A stretch of 64,000 nucleotides of DNA from Sulfitobacter sp. M39 (GTDB taxonomy: Bacteria > Pseudomonadota > Alphaproteobacteria > Rhodobacterales > Rhodobacteraceae). Location of the stretch: contig NZ_WMDZ01000001.1 in assembly GCF_021735935.1 (NCBI RefSeq), positions 2,480,001-2,544,000 on the forward strand. Direction: 5' to 3'. A model generated the notes under the pieces. It did not search any database, was not told the origin of the DNA, and saw only the letters and a list, made by a program, of their open reading frames with translations. Each line of letters begins with the position of its first letter. The stretch's first letter is position 1. Below, in pieces: positions 35,718 through 45,085 of the stretch. Both the position numbers and the translations under genes were made by a program.

Positions 35718-37478
35718 TTATGCGTTCAGCAGCCAGCTTGTGTCCGCGCTGAGATCGGCGGCGCTGGTGTTTTGCACGATCACCACGACATTGCCGTTGA
35801 CCACAAGTTCACTGTCGGTGCCATTATCCGCGGCGCGGATTTCGAACATCCCGTCACCGGGGGCAAATTGCGCGGGCGAGCCTTGGGTTTCCTGTAGGTA
35901 CAGCCCGTCTTCGGCGAGGTTAAAGTCGGTCACGATGACCGGGGCCTTGCCCACTTGATCATAGCCGATGGCATTGATCACATCGGCCCCGTCACCCCCT
36001 GTCACGGTATCGCCGTCGTTGGCGCTGATGGTGTCGTTGCCCTCGCCCCCCAGCACGACATCTGCCATCGTATCGGTATCGCCCGACACATTGCCGTTGA
36101 GGTTGAAGTCGAACGCGCGGATCACATCGTCTCCGGCACCGCCGTCAATGCTGTCAGTCCCCAGCCCCGAGATCAGGAAGTCATTCCCCGCCCCGCCGTT
36201 CAACGTGTCGTCGCCCATGCCGCCGAATAGCGCGTCATTGTCAGCATCGCCGTCAATCTGGTCGTCGCCGTTGTTGCCCGCCAGCTTGTCCGGCCCCTCG
36301 CCGCCCGTCAGCGTATCATTGCCGGGGCCCGCGTTGATCGTATCGGCTCCTGCGTCGCCAGACAGATCGTCGTCGCCGCTGCCGCCGTTGATCAGATCGC
36401 TTTGAGTGCCGCCGCTGATCACATCGTCGCCGCCATTGCCATTCAGCGTGTCGTTCAACCCGCCGCCCATCAACGTGTCGTTCCCGATGTTGCCGTTCAG
36501 CAGGTCGTTCCCGCCCTGCCCGTCAAGCACATCATCGCCCGCCAGCCCGCTAAGCGTATCGCTGCCAACCCCGCCCATCAGCGTGTCATTGCCCTGTCCG
36601 CCGCTGAGCCCGTCGTTGCCTTCGTTGCCCATCAGGATGTCGTCGCCGTCGTTCCCTTCGATGTAGTCAAAGCCTTCACCACCGCTTAGCGTGTCGTTGC
36701 CGCGCCCCCCCAGCACGGTATCCGCGCCAAAGTTGCCTTGGGCGTCGTCATCGCCGGACCCGCCGTTGACCCGATCGTTGTTGGTGCCACCGCGCAGCAC
36801 GTCATCGCCGGAACCGCCAAAGAGCGTGTCCATCAGCCCGCCGCCCAAAAGCGTATCATTATCGGCACCGCCGTCCAGATTGTCGGAGCCGAGCCCACCC
36901 ACGAGGGAATCTGCGCCGCCAAAGCCGCCAAGGCTGTCGTCGCCGCTGCCGCCGATCAGGGTGTCATTATCGGCACCGCCATCAAGCGTATCGCTGCCGT
37001 TGTTGCCGTTAAGCAGATCATCACCCAGACCACCGCGCAGCATATCGCTGCCCTGCCCGCCGGACAGGTCATCGGTGCCCCCGAAGCCTGAAAGACTGTC
37101 GGCGCCATTCCCGCCTAGCAATGTGTCGGCACCCGGCCCGCCGTTGACGGTATCGCGCCCCTCTTCGCCATTTCCAAGATTGTCGCCACCGCCAAGGTTC
37201 AGCAGGTCATTGCCCGCGCCGCCCTGCACCGTGTCATCGCCGCCAAAACCGTTTACCGTGTCGTCACCGCCAAACGCGTCGATGTCATCATCCGCGCCCG
37301 TGCCCGTGACCAGATCAGGGCCGTTGGTGCCCTGCTGCGTGGCGATCTGCGGGTCTGCAACCTCGGGCTCTGCCACGTCTTGCATGTCGTCGTTGGTATC
37401 ATCGTCATCGCTGTCGCTGCCAATCAATCCCGCAAATCCCAAAAGCGCGAGCGCTGGCAGTAAAGTCAATCCAAGCAT
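35718..37478 (-). CDS. RTX-type calcium-binding nonapeptide-repeat protein
   Basis: 586 residues. A hydrophobic N-terminus (about 2-20, LGLTLLPALALLGFAGLIG) is followed by an acidic SDSDDDD stretch. Residues 55-500 hold about 40-45 GGxGxDxLx-type nonapeptides, which fold as calcium-loaded beta rolls outside the cell. The C-terminal 80 residues (VIVTDFNLAEDGLYL... ending DTSWLLNA) resemble the terminal region of type I-secreted RTX proteins. Residues 209-294 closely match 335-420, an offset of 126 residues or 14 nonapeptides, so the array has a higher-order repeat. No type I secretion genes are nearby. The hydrophobic N-terminus with type I features is unusual. Activity unknown: no enzymatic domain is visible. 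Confidence 0.9.
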   Translation of the reverse strand: MLGLTLLPALALLGFAGLIGSDSDDDDTNDDMQDVAEPEVADPQIATQQGTNGPDLVTGTGADDDIDAFGGDDTVNGFGGDDTVQGGAGNDLLNLGGGDNLGNGEEGRDTVNGGPGADTLLGGNGADSLSGFGGTDDLSGGQGSDMLRGGLGDDLLNGNNGSDTLDGGADNDTLIGGSGDDSLGGFGGADSLVGGLGSDNLDGGADNDTLLGGGLMDTLFGGSGDDVLRGGTNNDRVNGGSGDDDAQGNFGADTVLGGRGNDTLSGGEGFDYIEGNDGDDILMGNEGNDGLSGGQGNDTLMGGVGSDTLSGLAGDDVLDGQGGNDLLNGNIGNDTLMGGGLNDTLNGNGGDDVISGGTQSDLINGGSGDDDLSGDAGADTINAGPGNDTLTGGEGPDKLAGNNGDDQIDGDADNDALFGGMGDDTLNGGAGNDFLISGLGTDSIDGGAGDDVIRAFDFNLNGNVSGDTDTMADVVLGGEGNDTISANDGDTVTGGDGADVINAIGYDQVGKAPVIVTDFNLAEDGLYLQETQGSPAQFAPGDGMFEIRAADNGTDSELVVNGNVVVIVQNTSAADLSADTSWLLNA

Positions 37479-37622
37479 GTTAAAATTCCCCTAAGTTATT
37501 CCTAGAAGTGTAGTCACCGGGGCCATCGCAAGAAAGACAAAATACCGCCACATTTCAGGCGCATTTAAATATTTTGGGACAGTTCGATCGCGTCACACCC
37601 ATTGTCACAAATTCAGCGACAA

Positions 37623-39308
37623 TCAGGAGTGTTCTTCGGCTGCTGTCTCGGCCAAGGCGCGGTTGTAGGCCTTGAGGGCATCTACATGGAACAACGCACC
37701 CAGCAGTTCGGGCGGCGATTCGGGCTTGAGCGTGACCACGGGAATAAATGCCGCGCCGCTTTGTTCAAAGATCGGCATTGCGGCCTCTAGGGTGGCGGTG
37801 CCATCGATATACGTCCCCTCTCCGATCAAGTCCCAGCAGGTTTCTTGGTTCGCGGCGCGCAGGTCGTCGGGGCGGCGCATGATGCGGCCCACCATGAACA
37901 TCCCCAGCAGATAGGCCTGAGGGCCGGCGGCAAGGTGGATACCGCGGCGTTCCATCTGCGTCAGGAAGAAGCTGCGGTGCACCAGACGCGAGGCCAGCGC
38001 GGTCGACATGCTGACAGCGACCATCACCGCCAGACCTGTCTGCCAGTCTCCGGTCAGTTCGAATACAATCAAGGTGGTAGAGATCGGCGCTCCCAGAACG
38101 GCAGCCGCCACCGCGCCCATGCCCGCCAGCGCATACAGCGACGTGGCCCCTGACATCGTGGGAAAGACGCCCGTGGCGATCAACCCGAAGGCCAGCCCCG
38201 TCAGCGCCCCCAACATCAGCGAGGGCGAAAACACCCCGCCGCCCATCCGCCCGCCAAGGGTGATCGACACCGCGATGATCTTGAGCACGGCAAAGACAAC
38301 GGCTTCGTGCAGGATCATGTCACCGCTTAACGCACGGGTCGTCGTCTCGTATCCGACGCCGATGATATGGGGGAACCACAGCGCGATCACCCCAAGGATT
38401 GCCCCTGCCACGGCAGGGCGCAGGTAGCGCGGCAGCTTGCTGCGCGCCTGTATGAAGTTTCCGAAATCCTCGGCCCAGAAGATACCGCGCATGAGAAACA
38501 CTGCCACCACGCCGCAGGTCAGCCCCAGCAGCAGAAAGGCGGGCAGCTCGGCATAGAAGGACATATCGCCCACGGTGGGTAGGGCGAATTCGGTCAGACC
38601 GCCGAATTCCAACCGGTTAATCACCGTGCCCGCGGCCGAGGCGATCACGATCGGGGCAAAGGCGTGCACGGCAAAGTGGCGCAACACGATCTCGAGCGCG
38701 AAAAGCGCGCCTGCAATCGGGGCATTAAAACTGGCAGAGACGGCCGCCGCAACGGCGCAGCCCAGCAGGTCACGACCGGTAATGCCGCTGGCATTGATCC
38801 GGCGGCTCACCAGGGTCGAGATCACGCCCGCAAGGTGGACCACCGGCCCTTCTCGCCCTGACGATCCGCCGGTGCTCAGCGTGATCAGCGAGGCCAGCGC
38901 CGACGCAATACCGGCCCGTGTTTCCACCCGACCTTCGTGCAATGCCGCGCCAAGGATCACATCGCCGACGCTGCGCACACGGGCGTCTCGGGTGAAATTA
39001 TGCAAGATTAGCCCCACGGTCAGCCCGCCGATGGTGGGGATCAGAACGACCCAATACCAATCAAGGCTGCCGATAAAACTATGCAGGTGCTGCACATCTT
39101 CGGTGCCATAAAGAAACGCTTGTAATGCGTTGATCCCTTTGCGAAAAAACAGCGCGGCAAAGCCAGCCGAGATGCCGATTGCAAGCGCGATGAACCAGAA
39201 GGTGACCTTGCCCGGCCCTTTTTCACGCAACACATCCCACCCCAGACGCGCATGGCTGCACCATGTGTTATACTGCTGGTTCAGAAAGGGGCGCGGTTTC
39301 AAAGGCAT
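37623..39308 (-). CDS. ClC-family chloride channel/antiporter
   Basis: 561 residues. About ten to twelve membrane helices span residues 35-430. The GREGP motif with the gating glutamate is intact (STGGSSGREGPVVHLAG). The usual GSGIP or GxGVPE anion motif is replaced by RSVGDVIL at the expected position, a subfamily variation. The C-terminal 100 residues form one CBS-like unit (TCWDLIGEGTYIDGTATLEAAMPIFEQSGAAFIPVV). It moves chloride, possibly in exchange for protons. A bulged hairpin stands right before the ATG. It is on the same strand as recN, 79 bases downstream. Confidence 0.92.
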   Translation of the reverse strand: MPLKPRPFLNQQYNTWCSHARLGWDVLREKGPGKVTFWFIALAIGISAGFAALFFRKGINALQAFLYGTEDVQHLHSFIGSLDWYWVVLIPTIGGLTVGLILHNFTRDARVRSVGDVILGAALHEGRVETRAGIASALASLITLSTGGSSGREGPVVHLAGVISTLVSRRINASGITGRDLLGCAVAAAVSASFNAPIAGALFALEIVLRHFAVHAFAPIVIASAAGTVINRLEFGGLTEFALPTVGDMSFYAELPAFLLLGLTCGVVAVFLMRGIFWAEDFGNFIQARSKLPRYLRPAVAGAILGVIALWFPHIIGVGYETTTRALSGDMILHEAVVFAVLKIIAVSITLGGRMGGGVFSPSLMLGALTGLAFGLIATGVFPTMSGATSLYALAGMGAVAAAVLGAPISTTLIVFELTGDWQTGLAVMVAVSMSTALASRLVHRSFFLTQMERRGIHLAAGPQAYLLGMFMVGRIMRRPDDLRAANQETCWDLIGEGTYIDGTATLEAAMPIFEQSGAAFIPVVTLKPESPPELLGALFHVDALKAYNRALAETAAEEHS

Positions 39309-39354
39309 GGCGGCTTTGCTGTCAGGGTTTACACATGTCTAGGACAGAGCCGCC
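39309..39354 (-). promoter_or_regulatory. Bulged hairpin directly upstream of the ClC start codon
   Basis: On the minus strand GGCGGCTCTGTC (39354-39343) pairs with GACAG and AGCCGCC (39323-39309), 12 pairs interrupted by a three-base bulge, with a 19-base loop. The 3' arm ends at the base before the ATG, so the ribosome-binding region would be inside it. It does not match the fluoride riboswitch consensus. It could also be a weak recN terminator. Confidence 0.4.
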
Positions 39355-39387
39355 TGCGTTAAAACCCCCGCATTCAAGACTGTGCCG

Positions 39388-41049
39388 CTAGCTGGCGAAT
39401 TCTTCGCCCAAAAGCTCGCGCGCGGCGGCGCGTGCCGCATCGGTAATCGTATCCCCAGCCAACATCCGCGCGACCTCGTCCACGCGTTCTGGTGCAGAAA
39501 GCGGCGTGACGGTCGATAGGGTCATGCCCTTGGACACGGCCTTGGACACGCGCCAATGATGCGCGCCCAAAGCGGCAACCTGGGGAGAGTGGGTAACAAC
39601 AAGCACCTGCCCGCCCTGTGACAGCGCCGCCAGACGACGCCCCACCGCATCGGCAGTCGCACCGCCGACACCCCGGTCGATTTCGTCAAAGATCATCGTC
39701 AGGCCGGTTTGCCCCTTGGCCAGACAGACCTTAAGCGCGAGCAGAAAGCGGCTTAGCTCCCCGCCCGATGCGATCTTGCCCAGTGGGCCCGCAGGCGCGC
39801 CAGGGTTGGTGGCCACGGTAAAGGACACCGCATCGCGGCCTTCCGGTCCGGGCGTTTCCTCGGAGATCTGCGTGGCAAAAACCGCGCGCTCCATCTTGAG
39901 CGGGGCAAGCTCTGCCGCGACGGCCTTGTCCAGCTTGCCCGCTTTCTTGCGGCGCGCATCGGTCAGCGCGTCGGCAGCGGCATCATAGCCGGCTTGGGCG
40001 TCGCGCACGGCTTTCTCCAGCCCCGCCTGTGCCGCTTCGCCCGCGTCGAGCGCGTCCAGCTTGCCGCGTAGTGTATCGGCAAAGCCCGCCAGATCGTCGG
40101 CCAGCACCTCGTGCTTGCGGGCCATCGCGCGGATGGCAAAGAGGCGCTCTTCGGTTTCTTCCAGCTCGATCGGGTTGAACGACATGGTGTCGATGGCGGC
40201 GACCACGCCTTCCATCGCCTCGTCCAATTCGACCATCGCACGCGAAAGCGCAGCCATCGGGGCCTCTAGCGCGCCGTCGGCTTTATGGGCCACCCCGTCG
40301 AGCCAGCGCAGAGCGTCGCCCAACTGAGTCTCCGCCCCGCCCTGCCCCATCATCTCGTAGGCGTTGACCACATCGCTGCGGATCTTTTCGGCGCTTTGCA
40401 TCAGGCGGCGGCGCGCGTCGAGCTGTTCTTCCTCGCCCGCTTGCGGGTCCAGCTTGTCAAGCTCTGCCACGGCGTGGCGCAGGTATTCTTCTTCGGCGGC
40501 AATGGCCTCGCGTTCGACGGCGGCCTGTTTGGCAGCCTTGCGCGCCGCAGCCAAGGCAGACCACGCCTGCCGCACCTTGTCGCGCAGCGCGGTGGTGCCC
40601 GCGAATTCATCTAGAATGGCGCGGTGGCCCTTGGGGTCAAGCAGCCCGCGGTCGTCATGCTGGCCGTGCAATTCGACCAGCGTTTCCGACAGCGCGCGCA
40701 GCACCTCGCCCGAGCAGCGGCGGTCATTGACCCAAGCCGTTTTACGCCCGTCAGACCCGTTGATGCGGCGCAAGATCAGCTCGCCCCCGCCGGGCAGGCC
40801 AGCTTCTTCCAGCACCGCGTGGGCTGCGTGGCCTTCGGGCAGGTCGAACCATGCCGTGACCTCGCCCTGAGACGCGCCCTGACGCACCAGATCGGCGCGC
40901 CCGCGCCAGCCCAGCACGAACCCGAGACTATCAAGCAAGATCGATTTACCGGCCCCGGTTTCGCCGGTCAGAACGTTCAAACCCGGCTGAAACGCAAGTT
41001 CCAGCCGGTCGATGATTAGCATATCCGAAATATCTAGGCCGCGTAGCAT
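39388..41049 (-). CDS. recN: DNA repair protein RecN
   Basis: 553 residues, full length. Starts MLRGLDISDMLIIDRLELAFQPGLNVLTGETGAGKS with Walker A in the last part, followed by a coiled-coil middle (about 160-370). It ends with the ATPase signature region (GELSRFLLALKVCLA), Walker B (TMIFDEIDRGVGGATADAVG) and VLVVTHSPQVAALGAHHW. An SMC-like protein that acts early in recombinational repair of double-strand breaks. It starts 38 bases downstream of bamD on the same strand. I looked for an alphaproteobacterial LexA box (GTTC-N7-GTTC) just upstream and did not see one. Confidence 0.97.
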   Translation of the reverse strand: MLRGLDISDMLIIDRLELAFQPGLNVLTGETGAGKSILLDSLGFVLGWRGRADLVRQGASQGEVTAWFDLPEGHAAHAVLEEAGLPGGGELILRRINGSDGRKTAWVNDRRCSGEVLRALSETLVELHGQHDDRGLLDPKGHRAILDEFAGTTALRDKVRQAWSALAAARKAAKQAAVEREAIAAEEEYLRHAVAELDKLDPQAGEEEQLDARRRLMQSAEKIRSDVVNAYEMMGQGGAETQLGDALRWLDGVAHKADGALEAPMAALSRAMVELDEAMEGVVAAIDTMSFNPIELEETEERLFAIRAMARKHEVLADDLAGFADTLRGKLDALDAGEAAQAGLEKAVRDAQAGYDAAADALTDARRKKAGKLDKAVAAELAPLKMERAVFATQISEETPGPEGRDAVSFTVATNPGAPAGPLGKIASGGELSRFLLALKVCLAKGQTGLTMIFDEIDRGVGGATADAVGRRLAALSQGGQVLVVTHSPQVAALGAHHWRVSKAVSKGMTLSTVTPLSAPERVDEVARMLAGDTITDAARAAARELLGEEFAS

Positions 41050-41087
41050 GGGTCACTATCCGTGTGGGCCGTCAAAAGGCGCTTGGG

Positions 41088-41960
41088 TCAGATCCATTCG
41101 CCCTTGATCGTTTGGCGGTAGATCGCGGTCAACCAGTTATCGCCGAAGGACTTCATTTCAAGGCCCTGACCGGTCAGCAGCTTATAGCTTGCCTCGTACC
41201 ACTCGGTGGACTGGTAGTTGTGCCCCAGAATGGCACCTGCGGTCTGCGCCTCGTCCGTGAGACCCAGCGACAGATACGCCTCTACCAGACGGTGCAGCGC
41301 CTCGGCGGTGTGGGTGGTTGTCTGGAAATCCTCGACCACGACGCGGAAGCGGTTGATCGACGCGGTATAGTGTTTGCGACGCAGATAATAGCGCCCCACT
41401 TCCATTTCCTTGCCCGCCAGATGGTCAAACGCCAGATCGAATTTCAGCACGGAAGACCGTGCATATTCGCTGTCTGGATAATCCTCGATCACGCGACGCA
41501 GCGCTTGCAGCGCCTGAAAGGTCAGCCCCTGATCGCGGCCAACTTCGTCAATCTGGTCATAATAGCTTAGGGCCAGAAGGTAGCTTGCATAAGACGCATC
41601 ATCATCATCGGGGAAGAAATCAATATAGCGCTGCGCGGCAGAGCGGCTGTTGGGGTAATCCTGATCCTGATGATAGGCGAAAGCCTGCATGATCAGCGCC
41701 CGCTTGGCCCATTCGGAATAGGGGTAAAGGCGTTCAATCTCGGAGAAATATTCAGCCGCTTCGGCAGGGCGTTTGCGGTTCAGTTCAAATTCGCCACGCT
41801 CGTAAATCTGCTCGGCCGAGTATGTTTCAAGCGGAATTTCCTGAGGGTTGAAGAAGCTGTTGGTCGTCCGACCCGTATCCTGAGCACCACCGCACGCGCC
41901 AAGAACGCCCGCCAAAAGCACCGCACCGACCACCCGCTTGCGCGACATCGTACCCGTCAT
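41088..41960 (-). CDS. bamD: Outer-membrane assembly lipoprotein BamD
   Basis: 290 residues from ATG 41958-41960, with GAGGG nine bases upstream. A lipoprotein signal peptide (RKRVVGAVLLAGVLGAC) puts the acylated Cys at about residue 22. The mature part consists of TPR pairs (AEQIYERGEFELNRKRPAEAAEYFSEIERLYPYSEWAKRALIMQAFA...). BamD works in the BAM complex at the inner face of the outer membrane. The frame stays open upstream to 42089 but adds no signal features. The order lpxC - bamD - recN is common in alphaproteobacteria. Confidence 0.95.
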   Translation of the reverse strand: MTGTMSRKRVVGAVLLAGVLGACGGAQDTGRTTNSFFNPQEIPLETYSAEQIYERGEFELNRKRPAEAAEYFSEIERLYPYSEWAKRALIMQAFAYHQDQDYPNSRSAAQRYIDFFPDDDDASYASYLLALSYYDQIDEVGRDQGLTFQALQALRRVIEDYPDSEYARSSVLKFDLAFDHLAGKEMEVGRYYLRRKHYTASINRFRVVVEDFQTTTHTAEALHRLVEAYLSLGLTDEAQTAGAILGHNYQSTEWYEASYKLLTGQGLEMKSFGDNWLTAIYRQTIKGEWI

Positions 41961-42171
41961 GCGTTTCACCCTCGCTTTAAACTCTGCGTCACGTTTCACG
42001 ATACGCCTTTGCCCGTGACTAGCACAAGGTTTCGCGCAACAAAACGACCATTCGGCAGTCCCCTGCAAGGGCGGCTGTCGACGGGCCAAATCGTAAACAA
42101 AGGATTACCCAAGCCCCACCGGAGTTTCAACCGTCGTTAACGCCCTGCCCTGCGACATCGCGTTACCGCTT

Positions 42172-43095
42172 TCAGGCAACGGCGGGGATTTCGTCCCACT
42201 CAAGGCCAAAGCCGGGCAGACGCGACGCCATTTGCGCGTCACATTCAACCATGCGCACGGCACCTGGGGTCGCGAACAGCGCCCGCAGCAGCGTGTTGGT
42301 CAGGCTGTGGCCGGCGCGCACGCCGGTGTAATGGCCGATCAACGGTGCGCCAGCCAGCGCCAGATCACCCAAAGCATCCAGCATTTTGTGGCGCACGGGT
42401 TCATCGTCATGACGCAGACCACCGGGGCTCAGCACTTGGTCGCCGTCGAAGACCACAGCATTTTCACCAGCGTGACCGCCCAATGCCAGACCGTTCGCCT
42501 GCATCGCGTCTACATCCGCCTGACGGCAGAAGGTCCGGCTGTCGCAAAGTTCGCGGGCAAAGCTGCCGTTGTTCATGACCAGCGACTTTTCCTGATGGCC
42601 AATGGCGGCATCGGCGAAGTCGATGACAAAGTCGATCTTCAGGGTCTCTGCCGGTGCGATAGTGGCCGAGGCCTCTCCATCCGTCACGGTGACCGTTTTC
42701 AGCACTTCGAAAGCGCGCACAGGGGCCGCCAGCACGCGCACGCCGCGCTGCATGATACCACGCACGAAGGGCGCGGCAGAGCCGTCGAGGATCGGCACTT
42801 CGGGGCCATCAATCTCGACCAGCGCGTTGTGGATGCCACAACCGGCCAGTGCGGCCATCAGGTGTTCAACAGTAGAGATTTGCAGACCCGCCGCATTTTC
42901 TAGCTTGGTGCAAAGGGGCGAGCGATTCACCGCATCCCAGCGGGCGGGGATCAGGCGGTCGCCCACATCCACGTCACTGCGCGAGAACCAGATACCGTGA
43001 TGCGCGCCAGCCGGACGGATCGTCACAGTTGCAGGACGGCCGGAATGAAGGCCGGTGCCGCTAAAGCTGATCGCTGTCTTAATGGTTGTCTGCAC
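42172..43095 (-). CDS. lpxC: UDP-3-O-acyl-N-acetylglucosamine deacetylase
   Basis: 307 residues from GTG 43093-43095, or 309 from a TTG at 43101. No ATG is available near the family N-terminus (MQTTIKTAISFSGTGLHSG), so initiation is at a weak codon; the GTG is better spaced from GTGAG. The zinc ligands are the His in STVEHLMAAL and the HKMLDALGDL motif, which carries a second His and the Asp. It performs the committed step of lipid A synthesis in the cytosol. It follows ftsZ, as in many proteobacteria, but ftsZ has its own terminator, so lpxC needs a promoter in the 350-base gap. Confidence 0.95.
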   Translation of the reverse strand: MQTTIKTAISFSGTGLHSGRPATVTIRPAGAHHGIWFSRSDVDVGDRLIPARWDAVNRSPLCTKLENAAGLQISTVEHLMAALAGCGIHNALVEIDGPEVPILDGSAAPFVRGIMQRGVRVLAAPVRAFEVLKTVTVTDGEASATIAPAETLKIDFVIDFADAAIGHQEKSLVMNNGSFARELCDSRTFCRQADVDAMQANGLALGGHAGENAVVFDGDQVLSPGGLRHDDEPVRHKMLDALGDLALAGAPLIGHYTGVRAGHSLTNTLLRALFATPGAVRMVECDAQMASRLPGFGLEWDEIPAVA

Positions 43096-43444
43096 GGTCA
43101 ATACTCACTGTCCAAAGATCATCTGTCTAAGTTGAACTCTGTCCTAACGGGGCCGTTCCTAATGCTCAATTCAATCATTGCTACCGTCTGAAACATCACT
43201 GTCACAATTGGGCGTTAACGTGCGCATACCCCCAATAAGCCACTGTTATATATATGTTTCAGGTCGCAGATCGCCCCTGAAATGACCGCGAAGCGTGAAC
43301 ATATAACAACAATATTTCAACGAATGTTACTGGCCTGCACCCGCAAATTGCTGCAACGCAGCACGCTTAAAGTTGTGGCGCCAACGAAAAAGGCCACCCC
43401 TAAGGGTGGCCTTTCGGACGTTTACGAGGACATCTTAGGTAAGC
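43096..43444. promoter_or_regulatory. lpxC-ftsZ intergenic region
   Basis: About 349 bases without a gene. It is AT-richer than its surroundings and must hold the lpxC promoter. The ftsZ terminator occupies 43387-43414. An inverted repeat TTTCAGG (43257-43263) / CCTGAAA (43276-43282) stands behind an alternating TATATATATG tract and could be a regulatory site. I cannot assign a confident -35/-10 pair. Confidence 0.5.
43387..43414 (-). terminator. Rho-independent terminator of ftsZ
   Basis: A perfect 11-pair stem, AAAGGCCACCC (43389-43399) with GGGTGGCCTTT (43404-43414), four-base loop, running into five Ts on the minus strand. It lies 31 bases after the ftsZ stop, and separates ftsQAZ from lpxC. 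Confidence 0.93.
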
Positions 43445-45085
43445 TTAGTTCGCCTGACGACGCAGGAAGGCGGGGATTTCGATCCGCTCTTGATCTTCGT
43501 CCTGGACGTCGCGCGGCTGTGGCGCGGCAGAGGACGCGCGGGTCTGAACCGGCGGCTGCTGACGTACGGGGCGCTGCTGCTGTGTTTCCGCCTCACCGTG
43601 ACCGGTCATGCGGTTGATCAACGAGTTGATGCCAAAGCGCTTCTCGCCCTGCTCGGCGGCGGGTTGTTGACGCTGCTGCTGTGGCTGCGCTTGTGGTTGA
43701 CGCTGTTGCTGCTGGCTTGGCGATGCTTTTTGCGCGGCTGCGCGCAGACGAGCCAGTGCTTCGGGCGATGGGGTCCCGGGTGCAGGGGCGCGTGGCGCGA
43801 CAAACGCCTCTTGCTCTTGCGCGTCGACATTCACCTCTTCGCGGCGCGGCTGGAAGGACGCGACCTCGGGACGGTAGGCGGGGGGTGGCAGATCATCTGC
43901 GTCCGACGCTTCGTCTTCATAGGATGTGTCAGAGAAACCGCTGTGGTTGATAGCGGGCTCTTCCTGGAACAGCTGCTGCTGTGGCTCTTCTTCGTACTCG
44001 GCTTGTGCGGCAACCTGTGCAGGTGCTTCGGCGGCGGGGGCTTGTTCAACCTCTGGCGCTTTAGCAGGCAATGGCTGCGACATGGAGCGGCGCGGCACGG
44101 GCATCTCGGTGTTGACGTCAACCGCATCGATCCCTGTGGCAACAACGCTCACGCGCATAACGCCACCCAGTTCGGTGTCGAGCGTGGAACCCACGATGAT
44201 GTTCGCGTCTGGGTCGACTTCTTCGCGGATACGGTTCGCCGCTTCGTCCAGTTCGAACAGGGTCAGGTCGTGACCGCCGGTGATGTTGATCAGAACGCCC
44301 TTGGCACCGCGCAGGCTGATTTCGTCCAGCAGCGGGTTCGCGATGGCCTTCTCGGCGGCCTGGATGGCGCGATCTTCGCCCTCTGCCTCGCCGGTGCCCA
44401 TCATCGCTTTGCCCATCTCGTCCATCACGGCGCGCACGTCCGCAAAGTCGAGGTTGATCAGGCCGGGGCGGACCATCAGATCCGTGACGCCTTTGACACC
44501 TTGGTACAGCACGTCATCCGCCATGGAGAATGCTTCGGTAAAGGTGGTTTTTTCATTCGCCAGACGGAACAGGTTCTGGTTGGGAATGATGATCAGTGTA
44601 TCGACGACCTTTTGCAGCGCCTCGATACCGTCTTCAGCCTGACGCATCCGCTTGATGCCCTCAAACTGGAACGGCTTGGTCACGACACCAACGGTAAGAA
44701 CACCCAGTTCACGCGCAGCCTGTGCGATGATCGGCGCGGCCCCTGTCCCGGTGCCCCCACCCATACCGGCGGTGATAAAGCACATGTGCGCGCCGGCCAG
44801 ATGGTCAACAATCTGTTCAATGCTTTCTTCGGCAGCGGCAGCACCCACGGTTGCGCGCGCGCCCGCACCCAGACCTTCGGTCACTTTGATGCCCAGCTGA
44901 ACGCGGCTTTCCGCTTTGGCTTGCTGCAACGCTTGCGCGTCTGTGTTGGCAACCACGAAATCAACACCGTCGAGTTCTTTCTCGATCATGTTGTTCACGG
45001 CGTTGCCGCCTGCCCCGCCAACACCAAACACTGTGATGCGGGGTTTCAGGTCGCCCTGTCCGGGCATTGAAAGATTAAGGGTCAT
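43445..45085 (-). CDS. ftsZ: Cell division protein FtsZ
   Basis: 546 residues from ATG 45083-45085 ([10 protein letters not shown]), the family start. The tubulin signature GGGTGTGAA is at 109-117, preceded by [13 protein letters not shown]. After the GTPase core (about 1-325) comes a long, Gln/Pro/Ala-rich linker (about 330-525) with a QQQ-rich stretch, and the C-terminal peptide [12 protein letters not shown] that binds FtsA and other partners. Long linkers are typical of alphaproteobacteria. It builds the cytokinetic ring. The 172 bases upstream to ftsA contain the likely ftsZ promoter. Confidence 0.98.
   Translation of the reverse strand: MTLNLSMPGQGDLKPRITVFGVGGAGGNAVNNMIEKELDGVDFVVANTDAQALQQAKAESRVQLGIKVTEGLGAGARATVGAAAAEESIEQIVDHLAGAHMCFITAGMGGGTGTGAAPIIAQAARELGVLTVGVVTKPFQFEGIKRMRQAEDGIEALQKVVDTLIIIPNQNLFRLANEKTTFTEAFSMADDVLYQGVKGVTDLMVRPGLINLDFADVRAVMDEMGKAMMGTGEAEGEDRAIQAAEKAIANPLLDEISLRGAKGVLINITGGHDLTLFELDEAANRIREEVDPDANIIVGSTLDTELGGVMRVSVVATGIDAVDVNTEMPVPRRSMSQPLPAKAPEVEQAPAAEAPAQVAAQAEYEEEPQQQLFQEEPAINHSGFSDTSYEDEASDADDLPPPAYRPEVASFQPRREEVNVDAQEQEAFVAPRAPAPGTPSPEALARLRAAAQKASPSQQQQRQPQAQPQQQRQQPAAEQGEKRFGINSLINRMTGHGEAETQQQRPVRQQPPVQTRASSAAPQPRDVQDEDQERIEIPAFLRRQAN

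Noticed and set aside
36219..37300. Periodic DNA repeats that could be mistaken for a CRISPR or minisatellite array
   Set aside because: The period is 27 bases in frame with nonapeptide codons; there are no unique spacers and no cas genes.
35955..37494. Several long plus-strand open frames rich in Pro and Ser opposite the RTX gene
   Set aside because: They are mirror images of the GGxGxD codon repeat on the minus strand; no ribosome-binding sites or known domains.
39309..39387. Fluoride riboswitch ahead of the ClC gene
   Set aside because: The hairpin there does not contain the crcB-motif conserved bases.
41050..41087. LexA/SOS box for recN
   Set aside because: No GTTC-N7-GTTC pattern in the short gap; recN may depend on an upstream promoter.
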